A stretch of 64,000 nt of DNA from Methylosinus sp. LW4 (GTDB lineage: Bacteria; Pseudomonadota; Alphaproteobacteria; Rhizobiales; Beijerinckiaceae). Positions 1 to 9,416 of this stretch are shown in pieces. The DNA is taken from the NCBI RefSeq assembly GCF_000379125.1, contig NZ_KB900626.1, positions 2,800,667 to 2,864,666 of the forward strand, written 5' to 3'. Numbering within the stretch: the stretch's first letter is position 1; the number at the start of each line of letters is the position of its first letter. A program made the translations under genes and the position numbers. The notes under the pieces were generated by a model. That model ran no database searches, was not told the origin of the DNA, and worked only from the letters and a program-made list of their open reading frames with translations.

Positions 1-2281
1 GAATATCGATCGGCACGACGGCGCCGTGGCCGCCGTCGAGCGCGGCGCGCGCGGCGCCTTCGCCGACGATGGGCGCCGTCGTCGTCATCGCCACGCTCTT
101 CACCGAAAGGCCGAGATGACCGGCGGATTCGCGCGCGGTGACGGCGGCGCGATAGGCGCCGGCGCGCAAATAGCTCGTCACCAGCGCATTATGGCCGGGA
201 CCATTGTTCTCGCCCTCGCCGAGATGCGGCGCCAGCGCGGCGCCGAGCGTGAGGCGCGTCTGCAGTCGGCCGAGCGTCTCGACGCGATAGAGCCCGCCTT
301 CGGCCACATCGAAACGGAACTCCCGCGTCTCGTCGCGGGAAAGATCCAGCCAGGCGGGCTTGGCGGCGGAAATCGTCGCCGGCGGACGCTCCTTCGCCGC
401 CTCTGCGGCGGCCGGCTCCACATCACGCGCATAGACGAGCGCGAGCGCGCCCGGCTCCGCTCGCGCCGGCAGCCGAATGGTCGCGAAGCGATTGTCGTTC
501 TCGATCTTTTCTTCCGTGATCTGCACGGGCGCGCTCACGCCCTTGTCGTCGACGACGAGAATCCTGCCGCCGCGCGGCGTGCGCGCCGGCAGAAGATATT
601 CCGTCGCGGCCGGCCGCCACAAAGGCGCGGCGCCCTTCTCGAGATCGGCCGGCAAAGCGATGACGCGCGGGCCTGTCAGCAGGCCCGGCGCGCTATTGGC
701 GAGAATGAAATGCGCGGCGCTTCGGTCGAGCCTCTGCTCGCCGAAGGAAATCGCCGCGCGGGCGGGCGGGCGCGGGGGCAGTTCCGGTGAAAGGCCGGGC
801 GGGCCGAGCGTCAGATCGACGATCCCGACGGCGCCCTCCAGCGGCTCGAGCGAGAGGACATAAAAGCCCGCCTGAAGATCATAGCGGCTCGGCAGGCGGC
901 CATCGGCGCGCGGCGCGGCGGCGCCGAAAGCGGGCTCGATGAGCGCGCGCAGGCGCGGCCCCTGCGCCGAGATCGTCACCGGGCCGCTGTCGATCGCCTC
1001 GAACAGCAGAGTGGTCGGCCCGCGCAGATTGAACTTGCCGCGATAGGCGCGGCCGCCGCCGATCTTGGGAAGGTCCGACGCGAGCACGCGCGTCTTGCCA
1101 TTTTCCGTGCGCGCCAGCAGCGCAGTGGCGGGGACCTCGTCGGCGCCCTCGCCGGCGACGTCCATGGCGACGAGATTGGCGCCTTCCGTCTCGATCGGCG
1201 CGCGGCTCGCCCGGCGTATCGCCCGCAGCGAGAACGGCTGCCCCTCGAGGCCGGAGACTTCGACGACGCCCGAAGTCTTGCCATCGCCGCCGAGCGAGAC
1301 GATCGCGACCGGCTCGCGGCTAATCTTGTCGATCGCGGCGGACGCCGGAACGCCGGCGCCGCGCCGCGCCTCGAGGCGGGCGGCGACGGGCTTGGGCAGC
1401 TCCAGGCGGAATGTGTCATAGCTCGCCGGAGCCTCGAAGCGCGCCGAGCCGAAAGCGCCGATGACGCCATTGGCGACGCCCGCCGCCAGCGAAGCGGGCT
1501 CGAGGAGATGCAGGAGGAAGGGCTGCGCCGCGCCGCCCTCCGGCCAGACAATGGGCTCGCCGCCATAGGCGGTCGCGACATAGCGGCCGGGCTCGACCGC
1601 GCCTTCCAGCCGCAGCCGGGTCATCTGACGGCCGGGCCGCGTCTCGATCGTCGCGCGCGCGGGCGAAAGATCGACGAGCTCGCCGCTCGCCTTCCACAAA
1701 CGCAGATCGCGCAAAGCGCGGCCCAGCGCCTCCACGCCGACGCGGCCCGAGGCGCCGACCTCGAGCGAATAGCTCCGCTGGGCGAGATCGCCGAGCTCGG
1801 CGGAAAATGTCTTGCCCGGCGCCAGCGCCTCGCGCGCGCCCTGCTCCTGAAACGCCTCGGCGGTGAGGCGCGCCTTGCCGGCCGCGCCTTTCGCGCCGAA
1901 GAGCCGCAGCTTGTAGACGCCGGCGTCGAGCAGCAGATCGAGCCGCCCGTCGCGCTGGCCCGCGGCGCCCGCCGTCTCGCCGGGGCCGGCGATCATATCG
2001 ACGAGTCCAATGGCCACGCCCGAGGCGCTATGCGCGGCGATTGCGTATCGGCCCGGCGCCGGAATGGTCAAAAGCGCGAAGCCGTCGCGATCGGCCGGCG
2101 CCTCGCTCACGGAAAATCGGCCGGGGGCGGCGTGCTGCTCGATGCGCGCCGGCTCCACTCGCGTCTTGGCGGCGGGAGCGGGCTCCGACGCCGCATAGGA
2201 GACGAAGGCGCCGAGCGACAGGCAGGACAGGCCGAAAGCGATTGCGATCTTCAGAAGCAAAGCCCCGATCATGCGCAACAT
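1..2281 (-). CDS. Large secreted/periplasmic protein of unknown function (3' end outside window)
   Basis: The minus strand stays open from an ATG at 2281 to the left edge, giving at least 760 codons without a stop. A GGAGG lies six bases before the start. The protein opens with a hydrophobic segment (about residues 4-30) ending near SYAA, which fits a signal peptide. The rest is rich in Ala, Gly, Glu and Arg, with many short beta-type stretches such as GRYAIAAHS, GVYKLRLFG and AGFYVLSLEP recurring at intervals. This looks like a series of beta-sandwich repeats, as in surface or periplasmic proteins, but I do not recognise a family. Codon use matches the neighbours. The C-terminus lies outside the window, so anchoring or catalytic domains could be missed. 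Confidence 0.75.
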   Translation of the reverse strand, partial: MLRMIGALLLKIAIAFGLSCLSLGAFVSYAASEPAPAAKTRVEPARIEQHAAPGRFSVSEAPADRDGFALLTIPAPGRYAIAAHSASGVAIGLVDMIAGPGETAGAAGQRDGRLDLLLDAGVYKLRLFGAKGAAGKARLTAEAFQEQGAREALAPGKTFSAELGDLAQRSYSLEVGASGRVGVEALGRALRDLRLWKASGELVDLSPARATIETRPGRQMTRLRLEGAVEPGRYVATAYGGEPIVWPEGGAAQPFLLHLLEPASLAAGVANGVIGAFGSARFEAPASYDTFRLELPKPVAARLEARRGAGVPASAAIDKISREPVAIVSLGGDGKTSGVVEVSGLEGQPFSLRAIRRASRAPIETEGANLVAMDVAGEGADEVPATALLARTENGKTRVLASDLPKIGGGRAYRGKFNLRGPTTLLFEAIDSGPVTISAQGPRLRALIEPAFGAAAPRADGRLPSRYDLQAGFYVLSLEPLEGAVGIVDLTLGPPGLSPELPPRPPARAAISFGEQRLDRSAAHFILANSAPGLLTGPRVIALPADLEKGAAPLWRPAATEYLLPARTPRGGRILVVDDKGVSAPVQITEEKIENDNRFATIRLPARAEPGALALVYARDVEPAAAEAAKERPPATISAAKPAWLDLSRDETREFRFDVAEGGLYRVETLGRLQTRLTLGAALAPHLGEGENNGPGHNALVTSYLRAGAYRAAVTARESAGHLGLSVKSVAMTTTAPIVGEGAARAALDGGHGAVVPIDI

Positions 2282-2584
2282 GACATCCTCCGCCGCGACT
2301 TGCAACGCTCGAGCTTACGCCGCCGCTTGTTTCCGAGTCGAGCCGGACTGTCGCGCGACGCCTCTCCATGGGCGGAAGGAAACGCGCTTTTTCGAGGCGC
2401 CGCCGTGCGCGACCGCACAATACGACGCCGATGTGACGCTTCGCTAAGAGATCGCGCGCGCCGCCGTTAACCTCGAGAGAAAGTGAATTTGCGCCGCGCC
2501 CCTGTCTCCGGCCCGGCGCGCGCTACTTGCGCCGTCGTGAGGCATCATCATTGCCGAACGGCATGCCTATTACGGAGGTCTTGA
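2282..2584. other. Divergent intergenic region without a recognisable gene
   Basis: This 303-bp gap separates the divergent secreted-protein gene and the first SH3 gene, so it should hold promoters for both. I see Shine-Dalgarno sequences at both ends (GGAGG for each gene) but no clear sigma-70 boxes, operators or conserved small ORF. Confidence 0.4.
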
Positions 2585-2980
2585 ATGAAATCGAAAATCG
2601 CATCCGTCCTCGCCGCCGCCGCCCTGCTCGGCACGGTCGCCTCGGCCGAGGCCTTCCCGCGCGTCGTCACCGATCTCGCCGCCTTCCGCACGGGTCCGGG
2701 CGTCGACTTCCTGCCCATCCTCGCGGTTCCCCCGCAGGCGGTGGTCGATGTGCAGGGCCACATCGGCGGCTGGTCGCGCGTCGCCTATGCCGGCAAGATC
2801 GGCTTCATCGCCAGCTCGCTGCTCGCGCGTCCGATCGTCGTGCGGCCGGTCGTCACCTCGGTCGTCGTGGCCCCCGCTCCGGTGGTCGCCGTCGCGCCGG
2901 CTCCGGCCGTCGCCATCGCGCCCGCTCCGGTCGCGGCTCCGGTCGGCCTCATCACGGCCCCGCTGCGCATCTTCGAGTGA
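2585..2980 (+). CDS. Small secreted protein with bacterial SH3 domain
   Basis: The 131-residue product starts with a clear signal peptide (residues 1-23, ending SAEAF). A bacterial SH3 domain follows (about residues 25-80), with the typical pattern FRTGPGVDFLPILAVPP, a central GGWSRVAYAGKIGFI and a closing LLARP. After residue 85 comes a low-complexity tail of repeated Ala-Pro and Val units (APAPVVAVAPAPAV and similar), followed by a short end. Secreted SH3b proteins usually bind peptidoglycan or other envelope polymers; that role is inferred here. ACGGAGGTC before the ATG is a good ribosome site. The next gene encodes a related SH3 protein on the same strand, so the two look like diverged paralogues. 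Confidence 0.8.
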   Translation: MKSKIASVLAAAALLGTVASAEAFPRVVTDLAAFRTGPGVDFLPILAVPPQAVVDVQGHIGGWSRVAYAGKIGFIASSLLARPIVVRPVVTSVVVAPAPVVAVAPAPAVAIAPAPVAAPVGLITAPLRIFE

Positions 2981-3002
2981 TCGCGACGCGGTGAGACGAG
3001 CA

Positions 3003-3035
3003 GGCGCGCGGAACAGGCTTCCGCGCGCCGTTTCG
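3003..3035 (+). terminator. Hairpin terminator after the first SH3 gene
   Basis: GGCGCGCGGAA and TTCCGCGCGCC form an 11-bp perfect stem with a five-base loop, 22 bases after the stop codon, followed by GTTTCGT. The T-run is weak but the stem is very stable. Confidence 0.55.
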
Positions 3036-3147
3036 TACGTGCGCAGCGCGCGAGATGCGCGGACAGAAAGCGAGCGCGCGTCCTTTCTTTCGATGCTAGA
3101 ATTTCGAAGCCGAATCTTTTTTTAAAATTCGTTTCGAGCGAGGCTCC

Positions 3148-3618
3148 ATGCGCTCTTTCTTCCTTTCTTGCCTCTGCGCGCCTGTCCTTCTCTTCTCGTC
3201 GCAGACGCAGGGAAAGCCCGCCAAGGTCGGCGAGCTCGTCAATCTGCGCTCCGGCCCCGGCCTGAGCTTCGCTGCTCTTCTCGCCATTCCCCCGGACGCC
3301 GTGCTCGAGGTCGCCTCCTGCCGCGGCGATTGGTGCCGCGTCACTTACGCGGGGTCCGCCGGCTATGTCGCGCAGCCGGCGCTCGTCGCGATCGACGCGC
3401 GTCCGGTGGAGACGCCCATTCTGCCGCCGCTCGGCGCCTATGTGTGGCGGCGCGACATTCCGCCGCTCTATGATCCTTACGACTCCGCCGGTCCATGGTA
3501 CACCGGCCCTTGGGCCTATGAGGGAGCCAACGCCGTGCAATGGCGCTACGGATTTCCCGGCGGCTATGTGCCCTGGTATCGCAACGCCGTCTGGCGACCG
3601 GGCTTCGGCTGGTTCTGA
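3148..3618 (+). CDS. Secreted SH3-domain protein with aromatic C-terminal region
   Basis: The product has 156 residues. Residues 1-22 form a signal peptide, and residues 25-80 an SH3-type domain with VNLRSGPGLSFAALLAIPP and GDWCRVTYAGSAGYVAQ. This is clearly related to the gene just upstream. Two cysteines (SCRGDWC) within the domain could form a disulfide in the periplasm. The C-terminal third is unusual: rich in Trp, Tyr, Pro and Gly (YDPYDSAGPWYTGPW; WYRNAVWRPGFGWF), with no known motif. Aromatic tails like this can bind carbohydrate or pack on membranes, but nothing in the sequence decides this. A long A/T-rich stretch, unusual for the region, precedes the start. Confidence 0.75.
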   Translation: MRSFFLSCLCAPVLLFSSQTQGKPAKVGELVNLRSGPGLSFAALLAIPPDAVLEVASCRGDWCRVTYAGSAGYVAQPALVAIDARPVETPILPPLGAYVWRRDIPPLYDPYDSAGPWYTGPWAYEGANAVQWRYGFPGGYVPWYRNAVWRPGFGWF

Positions 3619-3836
3619 CAGAGATGAATCGCCGACGTGAGAACGTCGTCGCGCGCGGCGCGCCTTCGCGCGCGCGCAGGCGCCGAGCATTGCGACAAAT
3701 AAGCGCGCGTCTCGTTTTATGACGTTTGCGCGCTGCGAAGCGCATGTGCGAAAGTCCCAGAATTCCAGGGAAAATAGCGCACGATTTTCATTCGCCTGTG
3801 ACATTTGTGCGCAGCGCGGGACGCACGCCGCATTTC

Positions 3837-3850
3837 TTGATCGATGTCAA
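3837..3850 (+). promoter_or_regulatory. FNR/FixK-type box upstream of the cco operon
   Basis: TTGATCGATGTCAA matches the FNR/FixK2/FnrL half-site pattern TTGA-N6-TCAA exactly. Its centre lies about 28 bases before a TAGACT sequence (3872-3877) that could serve as the -10 element, so a transcript start near 3884 would put the box near -41, the usual class II activator position. This fits oxygen-limited induction of the cbb3 oxidase genes that follow. The rest of the 3619-3957 gap holds no recognisable gene. Confidence 0.75.
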
Positions 3851-3957
3851 ATCGCATCGCCGCGCGAGCGATAGACTCTTACGCGTGATCAAAGACGAAA
3901 GGCATGGCGCGCGACACGCGCTCAACGCCTTCCCGCCAGTCTGCGAGGATCCCTCCC

Positions 3958-5613
3958 ATGGCGCCGAATGACGCTCCCGCAAAATCCGTCACCTTTTCAG
4001 AAGCGACGTTGACGCTTCTCTTCATCGCCTTCGCGGCGTTCTCAGGCTTCGTCGCCTCGCGCGCGCATACGCCGGCCTACGCCTTCCACGCCGCTCTCTT
4101 CGGGCTCGGCTCCATCGTCGCCGTTTTCGCTCTGCTGAAGCGCTACGAGCTGCGCGGCGCACAGGCGCCCGCGCCCTTCATCGACGGGCGGCCCAATTAC
4201 AATTACGGCCCGATCCGCTTTTGCGCGCTCGCCGCATTGTTCTGGGGCGTCGCCGGATTCGCCGTCGGCCTCTATATCGCGTTGGAGCTCGCCTTCCCGG
4301 CCTTCAATCTCGATCTGCCCTGGATCAACTTCGGGCGCCTGCGGCCCTTGCACACATCGGCGGTGATCTTCGCCTTCGGCGGCAATGTGCTGCTCGCCAC
4401 CTCCTTCTATGTCGTGCAGCGCACTTGCCGCACGCGGCTCGCCGGAGATATCGCGCCCTGGTTCGTTGTCCTCGGCTATAATTTCTTCATCCTCATCGCC
4501 GGCACCGGCTATCTGCTGGGCGTCACGCGCGGGCATGAATACGCCGAGCCGGAATGGTATGCGATCCTGTGGCTCGTCGTGGTCTGGGTCGTCTATCTCA
4601 TCGTCTTCCTCGCCACATTGGCCAAGCGCGAGGAGCCGCACATCTATGTCGCCAACTGGTTCTATCTCGCCTTCATCGTGACGGTCGCGGTTCTGGTGCT
4701 CGGCAACAACACGGAAATTCCGATCTCCGTCTTCTCGCCGAGATCGGTGATCGTCTGGGCCGGCGTGCAGGATGCGATGATCCAATGGTGGTACGGCCAT
4801 AACGCGGTCGGCTTCTTCCTCACCGCGGGCTTTCTCGGCATAATGTATTATTTCGTGCCCAAGCGCGCCGAGCGGCCGATCTATTCCTACCGCCTCTCCA
4901 TCGTACACTTCTGGGCGCTGATCTTCCTCTACATCTGGGCCGGCCCGCATCATCTGCACTATACGGCGCTGCCCGATTGGGCGCAGACGCTGGGAATGAC
5001 CTTCTCCATCATGCTGTGGATGCCCTCCTGGGGCGGCATGATCAACGGCCTCATGACTCTCTCCGGCGCATGGGACCGTCTGCGCACCGATCCCGTGCTG
5101 CGCATGCTCGTCGTCTCCGTCGCCTTCTACGGAATGTCGACATTCGAAGGGCCGCTGATGTCGGTGAAGGCGGTGAACGCGCTGTCGCATTACACCGATT
5201 GGGGCATAGGCCATGTGCATTCCGGCAGCCTCGGCTGGGTCGGCTTCGTGTCCTTCGGCGCACTCTATTGTCTTATTCCCTGGGTCTTCGGCCGCAAGCT
5301 CTACTCGCTGAAGCTCGTCGACTGGCACTTTTGGACCGCGACCATCGGCATCGTCTTCTACATATCGGCCATGTGGGTCGCCGGCATCATGCAAGGGCTG
5401 ATGTGGCGCGCCTACACGCCGCAGGGATTCTTGGAATATTCCTTCATCGAGACCACCGAGGCGCTGCATCCCGAATATGTGATCCGCGCGGCGGGCGGCG
5501 GCCTCTTCCTCATCGGCGCGCTCATCATGGTCTACAATATCTACAAGACTCTGCGCGCGCCTTCGGCGGCGAGCGCGACAGAATTCTCGCCCCTTCCCGC
5601 CCCCGCGCAATAA
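3958..5613 (+). CDS. ccoN: cbb3-type cytochrome c oxidase subunit I
   Basis: This is the catalytic haem-copper subunit of the high-affinity cbb3 oxidase in the inner membrane, which reduces O2 and pumps protons. About twelve to fourteen hydrophobic segments are visible. Conserved CcoN signatures include [15 protein letters not shown] near the first haem ligand, [11 protein letters not shown], the metal-binding [13 protein letters not shown], and [15 protein letters not shown] near the haem His ligands. The ATG at 3958 gives 551 residues, close to the usual size. An in-frame ATG at 3904 would add 18 Arg/Ser/Pro-rich residues and is less likely. It is the first gene of a cco operon preceded by an FNR box; ccoO follows after 12 bases. 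Confidence 0.95.
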   Translation: MAPNDAPAKSVTFSEATLTLLFIAFAAFSGFVASRAHTPAYAFHAALFGLGSIVAVFALLKRYELRGAQAPAPFIDGRPNYNYGPIRFCALAALFWGVAGFAVGLYIALELAFPAFNLDLPWINFGRLRPLHTSAVIFAFGGNVLLATSFYVVQRTCRTRLAGDIAPWFVVLGYNFFILIAGTGYLLGVTRGHEYAEPEWYAILWLVVVWVVYLIVFLATLAKREEPHIYVANWFYLAFIVTVAVLVLGNNTEIPISVFSPRSVIVWAGVQDAMIQWWYGHNAVGFFLTAGFLGIMYYFVPKRAERPIYSYRLSIVHFWALIFLYIWAGPHHLHYTALPDWAQTLGMTFSIMLWMPSWGGMINGLMTLSGAWDRLRTDPVLRMLVVSVAFYGMSTFEGPLMSVKAVNALSHYTDWGIGHVHSGSLGWVGFVSFGALYCLIPWVFGRKLYSLKLVDWHFWTATIGIVFYISAMWVAGIMQGLMWRAYTPQGFLEYSFIETTEALHPEYVIRAAGGGLFLIGALIMVYNIYKTLRAPSAASATEFSPLPAPAQ

Positions 5614-5625
5614 GAGGAGAGAGAC

Positions 5626-6384
5626 ATGTCCGACATTGCGCGCAACGCGCCGACCGGCGGCCTGCAGAAGCGGCTCGAGACCAATTCGATCCTGCTGCTG
5701 CTTGCGATCCTTCTGCTGGTCTCGATCGGCGGAATCATCGAGATCGTGCCGCTCTTCTATCTGCACAACACGATCGAGAAGGTGGAAGGCGTGCGGCCTT
5801 ATTCGCCGCTCGAGCTTTCCGGCTACAACATCTATGTGCGCGAAGGCTGCTACACCTGCCATTCGCAGATGATCCGCCCCTTGCGCGACGAGGTGGAGCG
5901 CTACGGCCATTACTCGCTCGCCGCCGAGAGCATGTATGACCATCCGTTCCAATGGGGCTCCAAGCGCAACGGACCGGATCTGGCGCGCGTCGGCGGACGC
6001 TACTCCAATGATTGGCAGCGCGATCATTTGCGCGATCCGCGCTCCGTCGTGCCGGCGTCGATCATGCCGGGCTATCCCTTCCTCGCGCAGGCGCCGCTCG
6101 ACTCCGAGCATATCGTGGAGCAGATGAAAACGCTGCGCCTCGTCGGCGTGCCCTACACGGATGCGCAGATCGACAACGCCAAGGCCGATCTTTCGGCGCA
6201 GAGCGCGCCGGACGATCCGGGCGCCGAGGCGCTGCGCCGCCGCTACCCCAATGTCGTCGTCAACGATCAGACCGGCAAGAACGGCGTCACCGAGGAGGAT
6301 GCGCTCATCGCCTATCTGCAGCATCTCGGCGTCTCGGTGAATTTCAAGCTCTATGACGACAAAGCCGCAGTGAATGTGAGGTGA
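5626..6384 (+). CDS. ccoO: cbb3-type cytochrome c oxidase subunit II (monohaem cytochrome c)
   Basis: This 252-residue membrane-anchored monohaem cytochrome c passes electrons from CcoP to CcoN. One transmembrane anchor is visible at about residues 22-42 ([14 protein letters not shown]). The haem c attachment motif CYTCH is at residues 75-79, followed by the conserved [15 protein letters not shown] and, later, a Met ligand candidate in [25 protein letters not shown] before the ATG is a strong ribosome site. Length and motif order are standard for the family. Confidence 0.96.
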   Translation: MSDIARNAPTGGLQKRLETNSILLLLAILLLVSIGGIIEIVPLFYLHNTIEKVEGVRPYSPLELSGYNIYVREGCYTCHSQMIRPLRDEVERYGHYSLAAESMYDHPFQWGSKRNGPDLARVGGRYSNDWQRDHLRDPRSVVPASIMPGYPFLAQAPLDSEHIVEQMKTLRLVGVPYTDAQIDNAKADLSAQSAPDDPGAEALRRRYPNVVVNDQTGKNGVTEEDALIAYLQHLGVSVNFKLYDDKAAVNVR

Positions 6385-6387
6385 GCC

Positions 6388-6540
6388 ATGACCACTTACG
6401 AATCGTGGCGAGAGCTTTCGGCGAGCTCGGGCCTTTTCTTCTTCGTCGCATTGTTCGCCGGAGTCCTGGCCTATGCGCTATGGCCCTCCAATCGCGAAAA
6501 ATTCCGACGCGCCGCCGAGACGCCATTGCGAGAGGACTGA
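6388..6540 (+). CDS. ccoQ: cbb3-type oxidase subunit IV, small membrane protein
   Basis: This 50-residue ORF lies between ccoO and ccoP. It begins MTTYESWRELSASSG, has one hydrophobic segment (about residues 15-32, LFFFVALFAGVLAYALW) and ends with a charged tail. That is the standard plan of CcoQ/FixQ, which helps stabilise the complex and its interaction with CcoP. It starts three bases after the ccoO stop and ends four bases before the ccoP start, so the three genes are translationally coupled. Confidence 0.9.
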   Translation: MTTYESWRELSASSGLFFFVALFAGVLAYALWPSNREKFRRAAETPLRED

Positions 6541-6544
6541 AGAC

Positions 6545-7432
6545 ATGTCGACGCGACAAGCTCACAGCGACGCGGCCCGCATCGATCCGCATTCCAAGAC
6601 CAGAACGACCGGCCATGAATGGGACGGCATAGAAGAGCTCGACACGCCGCTGCCGCGCTGGTGGGTCGTCACCTTCTATGCGACGATCCTGTGGTCGATC
6701 GGCTATTTTATCGCCTATCCGGCGCTGCCGACTCTTTCCGGCGGCACGCAGGGCCTCATCGGTTGGCATTCGCGCGCATCGGTCGCGCGCGACATGGAGC
6801 AGCTGAACGAGATTCGCGGTCCTGTGCTGGAGCGGCTCGCCAATGCGCCATTGGAGGAGATAGAGGCCCGGCCGCAATTGCTCAGCGCGGTGCGCGCGCT
6901 CGGCGCCGCCGCCTTCGCCAATAATTGCGCCGGCTGCCATGGCGCCGGCGCGCAGGGCGCGAAGGGCTATCCCAATCTCAATGACGATGATTGGCTGTGG
7001 GGCGGCAAGCTCGCCGATATTCGCCGCACCATAGAGCATGGCGTGCGCTGGGACGCCGACAAGGAGACGCGCAGCGAGACCATGCCCGCCTTCGGCCGCG
7101 ACGGAATGCTCGACGCGAAGCAGATTTCCATCGTCGCCGATCAAGTGCGCGCGATGGCGAAGCTTCCCGGCGGCAAGGCGACGGCGCAAGGCGCCAAGCT
7201 CTTCGACGATAATTGCTCCGTCTGCCATGGCGTCGACGGCAAGGGCAATCACGACATGGGCGCGCCCAATCTCACCGACGCTCTGTGGCTGTTCGGCTCC
7301 GACAAGGAGACGATCGCGAGCCGCATCGCCAATGGCGGCGGCGGCGTGATGCCGGCGTGGAAGGATCGCCTCGACGAGCCGACGATCAAGGCGCTCACCA
7401 TCTATGTGCATACGCTCGGCGGCGGCGAGTGA
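6545..7432 (+). CDS. ccoP: cbb3-type cytochrome c oxidase subunit III (dihaem cytochrome c)
   Basis: The 295-residue product receives electrons from soluble or membrane cytochromes. The N-terminal part has the family hallmark ELDTPLPRWW followed by a membrane anchor (about residues 40-58). Two haem c sites follow: CAGCH at residues 128-132 and CSVCH at 224-228. The ATG at 6545 was chosen because it follows ccoQ by four bases and gives the normal N-terminus; the in-frame ATG at 6473 would lie inside ccoQ. The protein ends HTLGGGE, typical of CcoP. Confidence 0.95.
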   Translation: MSTRQAHSDAARIDPHSKTRTTGHEWDGIEELDTPLPRWWVVTFYATILWSIGYFIAYPALPTLSGGTQGLIGWHSRASVARDMEQLNEIRGPVLERLANAPLEEIEARPQLLSAVRALGAAAFANNCAGCHGAGAQGAKGYPNLNDDDWLWGGKLADIRRTIEHGVRWDADKETRSETMPAFGRDGMLDAKQISIVADQVRAMAKLPGGKATAQGAKLFDDNCSVCHGVDGKGNHDMGAPNLTDALWLFGSDKETIASRIANGGGGVMPAWKDRLDEPTIKALTIYVHTLGGGE

Positions 7433-7443
7433 GGGAGCAGAAA

Positions 7444-8892
7444 ATGACGAGCGCCGATATGGGCAAGGCGAAGAGCGGCTCGCTCTACGCGCCGCGCAAG
7501 GCGATCTATCCGAAAGAGGTCGAAGGCGCGTTTCGCCGCATCAAATGGGGGCTGCTGGCCTTCACTCTCTCGGTCTATTATCTGCTGCCTTTCGTGCGCT
7601 GGGACAGAGGCCCCGGCGCCCCGTCGCAAGCGGTGCTCGTCGATTTTCCGCATCGCCGCTTCTATTTCTTCTTCATCGAGATCTGGCCGCAGGAGGTCTA
7701 TTATCTCACCGGCCTCCTGATCCTCGCCGCGCTGGTTCTGTTCCTCATGAACGCGCTCGCCGGGCGAGTGTGGTGCGGCTATCTCTGTCCACAGACCGTG
7801 TGGACCGATCTCTATCTCGCCGCGGAACGCTGGATAGAAGGCGACGCGCGCGAGCGCGCCCGCAAGGACGCCGGCCCGCGCAGCGCGAAGATTTGGCGCG
7901 AGAAAATCGCCAAGCATGCGCTGTGGCTTCTCATCGCCTGGTGGACCGGCGGCGCATGGGTGCTCTATTTCGCCGACGCGCCGACGCTGGTCTATGAGCT
8001 CGCGACCTTCCAGCCGGGAATCTCGGAAGCCTATATTTGGATCGGCATTCTCACCTTCACCACCTATATGCTCGCCGGCCATATGCGCGAGCAGGTGTGC
8101 CTCTATATGTGCCCCTGGCCGCGCATACAGGCCGCGCTCACCGACGAATATGCGCTGAACGTCACCTATCGCTATGATCGCGGCGAGCCGCGCATGTCGC
8201 TGAAGCAGGCGAGCGCGCTGCGCCTCGCCAGCGCGCCGGCCGGCGATTGCGTCGATTGCGGCCAATGTGTCGCCGTCTGCCCGACGGGCGTCGACATTCG
8301 CCAGGGCGCCTCGCTCGGCTGCGTGCAATGCGGCCTGTGCATAGACGCCTGCGACGCCGTGATGGCGAAGATCGGCCGCTCGGCGCGGCTCATCGCCTAT
8401 GACACGCAGATGAATTGCGAGCGCCGCCGCAAGGGCGAGGCGCCCGTCTACAAGCCGCTGCGCGCGCGCACCATCGTCTACGTCGCGCTCATTCTCGCGA
8501 TCGGCGCGCTCATGACCGCAAAGCTGGCGACGCGCGAGGACGCAGCCCTCTCCGTGCTGCATGATCGCAACCCTCTCGCCGTGACGCTCAAGGATGGCAG
8601 CATTCGCAACGCCTACACCATTCGCTTCGCCAATATGAGCGCCGAGCCGCGCCGCTTTCTTCTGGATACGAGCGGCGTCGAGGACGCCGAGGTGGAGATC
8701 GTCGGCGTAGAGCCCGACGCCGAAGGCCGCATGATCGTCGGCGTCGGCGCCGATCAGACGCGCGAGACGCGCGTGCTCGTCACATGGCGCGGCGCGCGCA
8801 GAGCCAAGGGACAGACGCCGATCCTCTTCACCTCCAAGGAGCTGGAGAGCGACGCATCCGTCACAATGAAAGACGTGTTCGTGACCCCGTGA
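7444..8892 (+). CDS. ccoG: cbb3 oxidase assembly / copper-reducing iron-sulfur membrane protein
   Basis: This 482-residue FixG/CcoG/RdxA family protein is known to take part in cbb3 maturation, with cupric reductase activity reported for the family. Several transmembrane segments flank the conserved RVWCGYLCPQTVWTD and REQVCLYMCPWPRIQ. Two [4Fe-4S] ferredoxin motifs follow: Cys 269, 272, 275, 279 and Cys 293, 296, 299, 303. The C-terminal part forms the usual immunoglobulin-like periplasmic domain. An ATG at 7444 with GAGGGAG upstream was chosen; a longer in-frame ORF inside ccoP is not coding. It stands directly after ccoP, as in rhizobial fixNOQP-fixGHIS clusters. Confidence 0.94.
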   Translation: MTSADMGKAKSGSLYAPRKAIYPKEVEGAFRRIKWGLLAFTLSVYYLLPFVRWDRGPGAPSQAVLVDFPHRRFYFFFIEIWPQEVYYLTGLLILAALVLFLMNALAGRVWCGYLCPQTVWTDLYLAAERWIEGDARERARKDAGPRSAKIWREKIAKHALWLLIAWWTGGAWVLYFADAPTLVYELATFQPGISEAYIWIGILTFTTYMLAGHMREQVCLYMCPWPRIQAALTDEYALNVTYRYDRGEPRMSLKQASALRLASAPAGDCVDCGQCVAVCPTGVDIRQGASLGCVQCGLCIDACDAVMAKIGRSARLIAYDTQMNCERRRKGEAPVYKPLRARTIVYVALILAIGALMTAKLATREDAALSVLHDRNPLAVTLKDGSIRNAYTIRFANMSAEPRRFLLDTSGVEDAEVEIVGVEPDAEGRMIVGVGADQTRETRVLVTWRGARRAKGQTPILFTSKELESDASVTMKDVFVTP

Positions 8893-8902
8893 GGAAAAAG
8901 CC

Positions 8903-9409
8903 ATGTCGCACATAAATCTGATGCGCGCGGCGCCCCAGCGTCGCCTCGGCGGTTGGCAGGTTCTGCTGCTGCTCGTCTTCTTCTTCGGCGTCGTCGCTTC
9001 GGTCAATGCCGTGATGATCTACGCCGCCCTCTCCACTTTCCGCGGCGAGGAGGTGAGCCGCGCCTATGAGAGAGGCCTCGCCTATAATCTCGACATAGCC
9101 GGCGCCCGCGCGCAGAGCGCGCGCGACTGGAAGGTGGAGGCGACGATTCTACGTCGCGGCGCCTGGGAGAATCTCGTCTCGGTCACGCTGCGCGATGAAA
9201 ATGGCGGCCTGTCGGGGCTGAAGCTGACGGCGGAAATCCGCGCGCCGGTCGACGGCCGCAAGGATGTCGCGGTCGATCTCGCTGAGATTGCGCCGGGCCG
9301 CTATGAGGCGCCGATCGTGATCGAATCCGGCTTCCGCGATCTCGTGCTGGTCGCGACGCGCGACGGCCGCGAAATGTTCCGCTCGAAGAGTCGTATCCGC
9401 ATCGATTGA
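8903..9409 (+). CDS. ccoH: FixH/CcoH family assembly protein
   Basis: This 168-residue single-span membrane protein is required for stable assembly of the cbb3 complex in related bacteria. One hydrophobic helix (about residues 16-38, VLLLLVFFFGVVASVNAVMIYAAL) is preceded by a short cytoplasmic N-terminus with the typical GGWQVLLLLV. The periplasmic part includes the family pattern TFRGEEVSRAYERGLAYN. It sits between ccoG and ccoI with 10-base and 7-base gaps, the standard order. Confidence 0.92.
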   Translation: MSHINLMRAAPQRRLGGWQVLLLLVFFFGVVASVNAVMIYAALSTFRGEEVSRAYERGLAYNLDIAGARAQSARDWKVEATILRRGAWENLVSVTLRDENGGLSGLKLTAEIRAPVDGRKDVAVDLAEIAPGRYEAPIVIESGFRDLVLVATRDGREMFRSKSRIRID

Positions 9410-9416
9410 GCGCGTC

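Noticed and set aside
3904-3957. Upstream start of ccoN
   Set aside because: It would add an Arg/Ser/Pro-rich 18-residue lead not typical of CcoN; kept only as an alternative.
4042-6324. Open minus-strand frame of 760 codons across ccoN-ccoO
   Set aside because: It is the complement of two well-supported cco genes; the product is His/Arg/Asp-rich with no domain. Long antisense frames are expected at this GC content.
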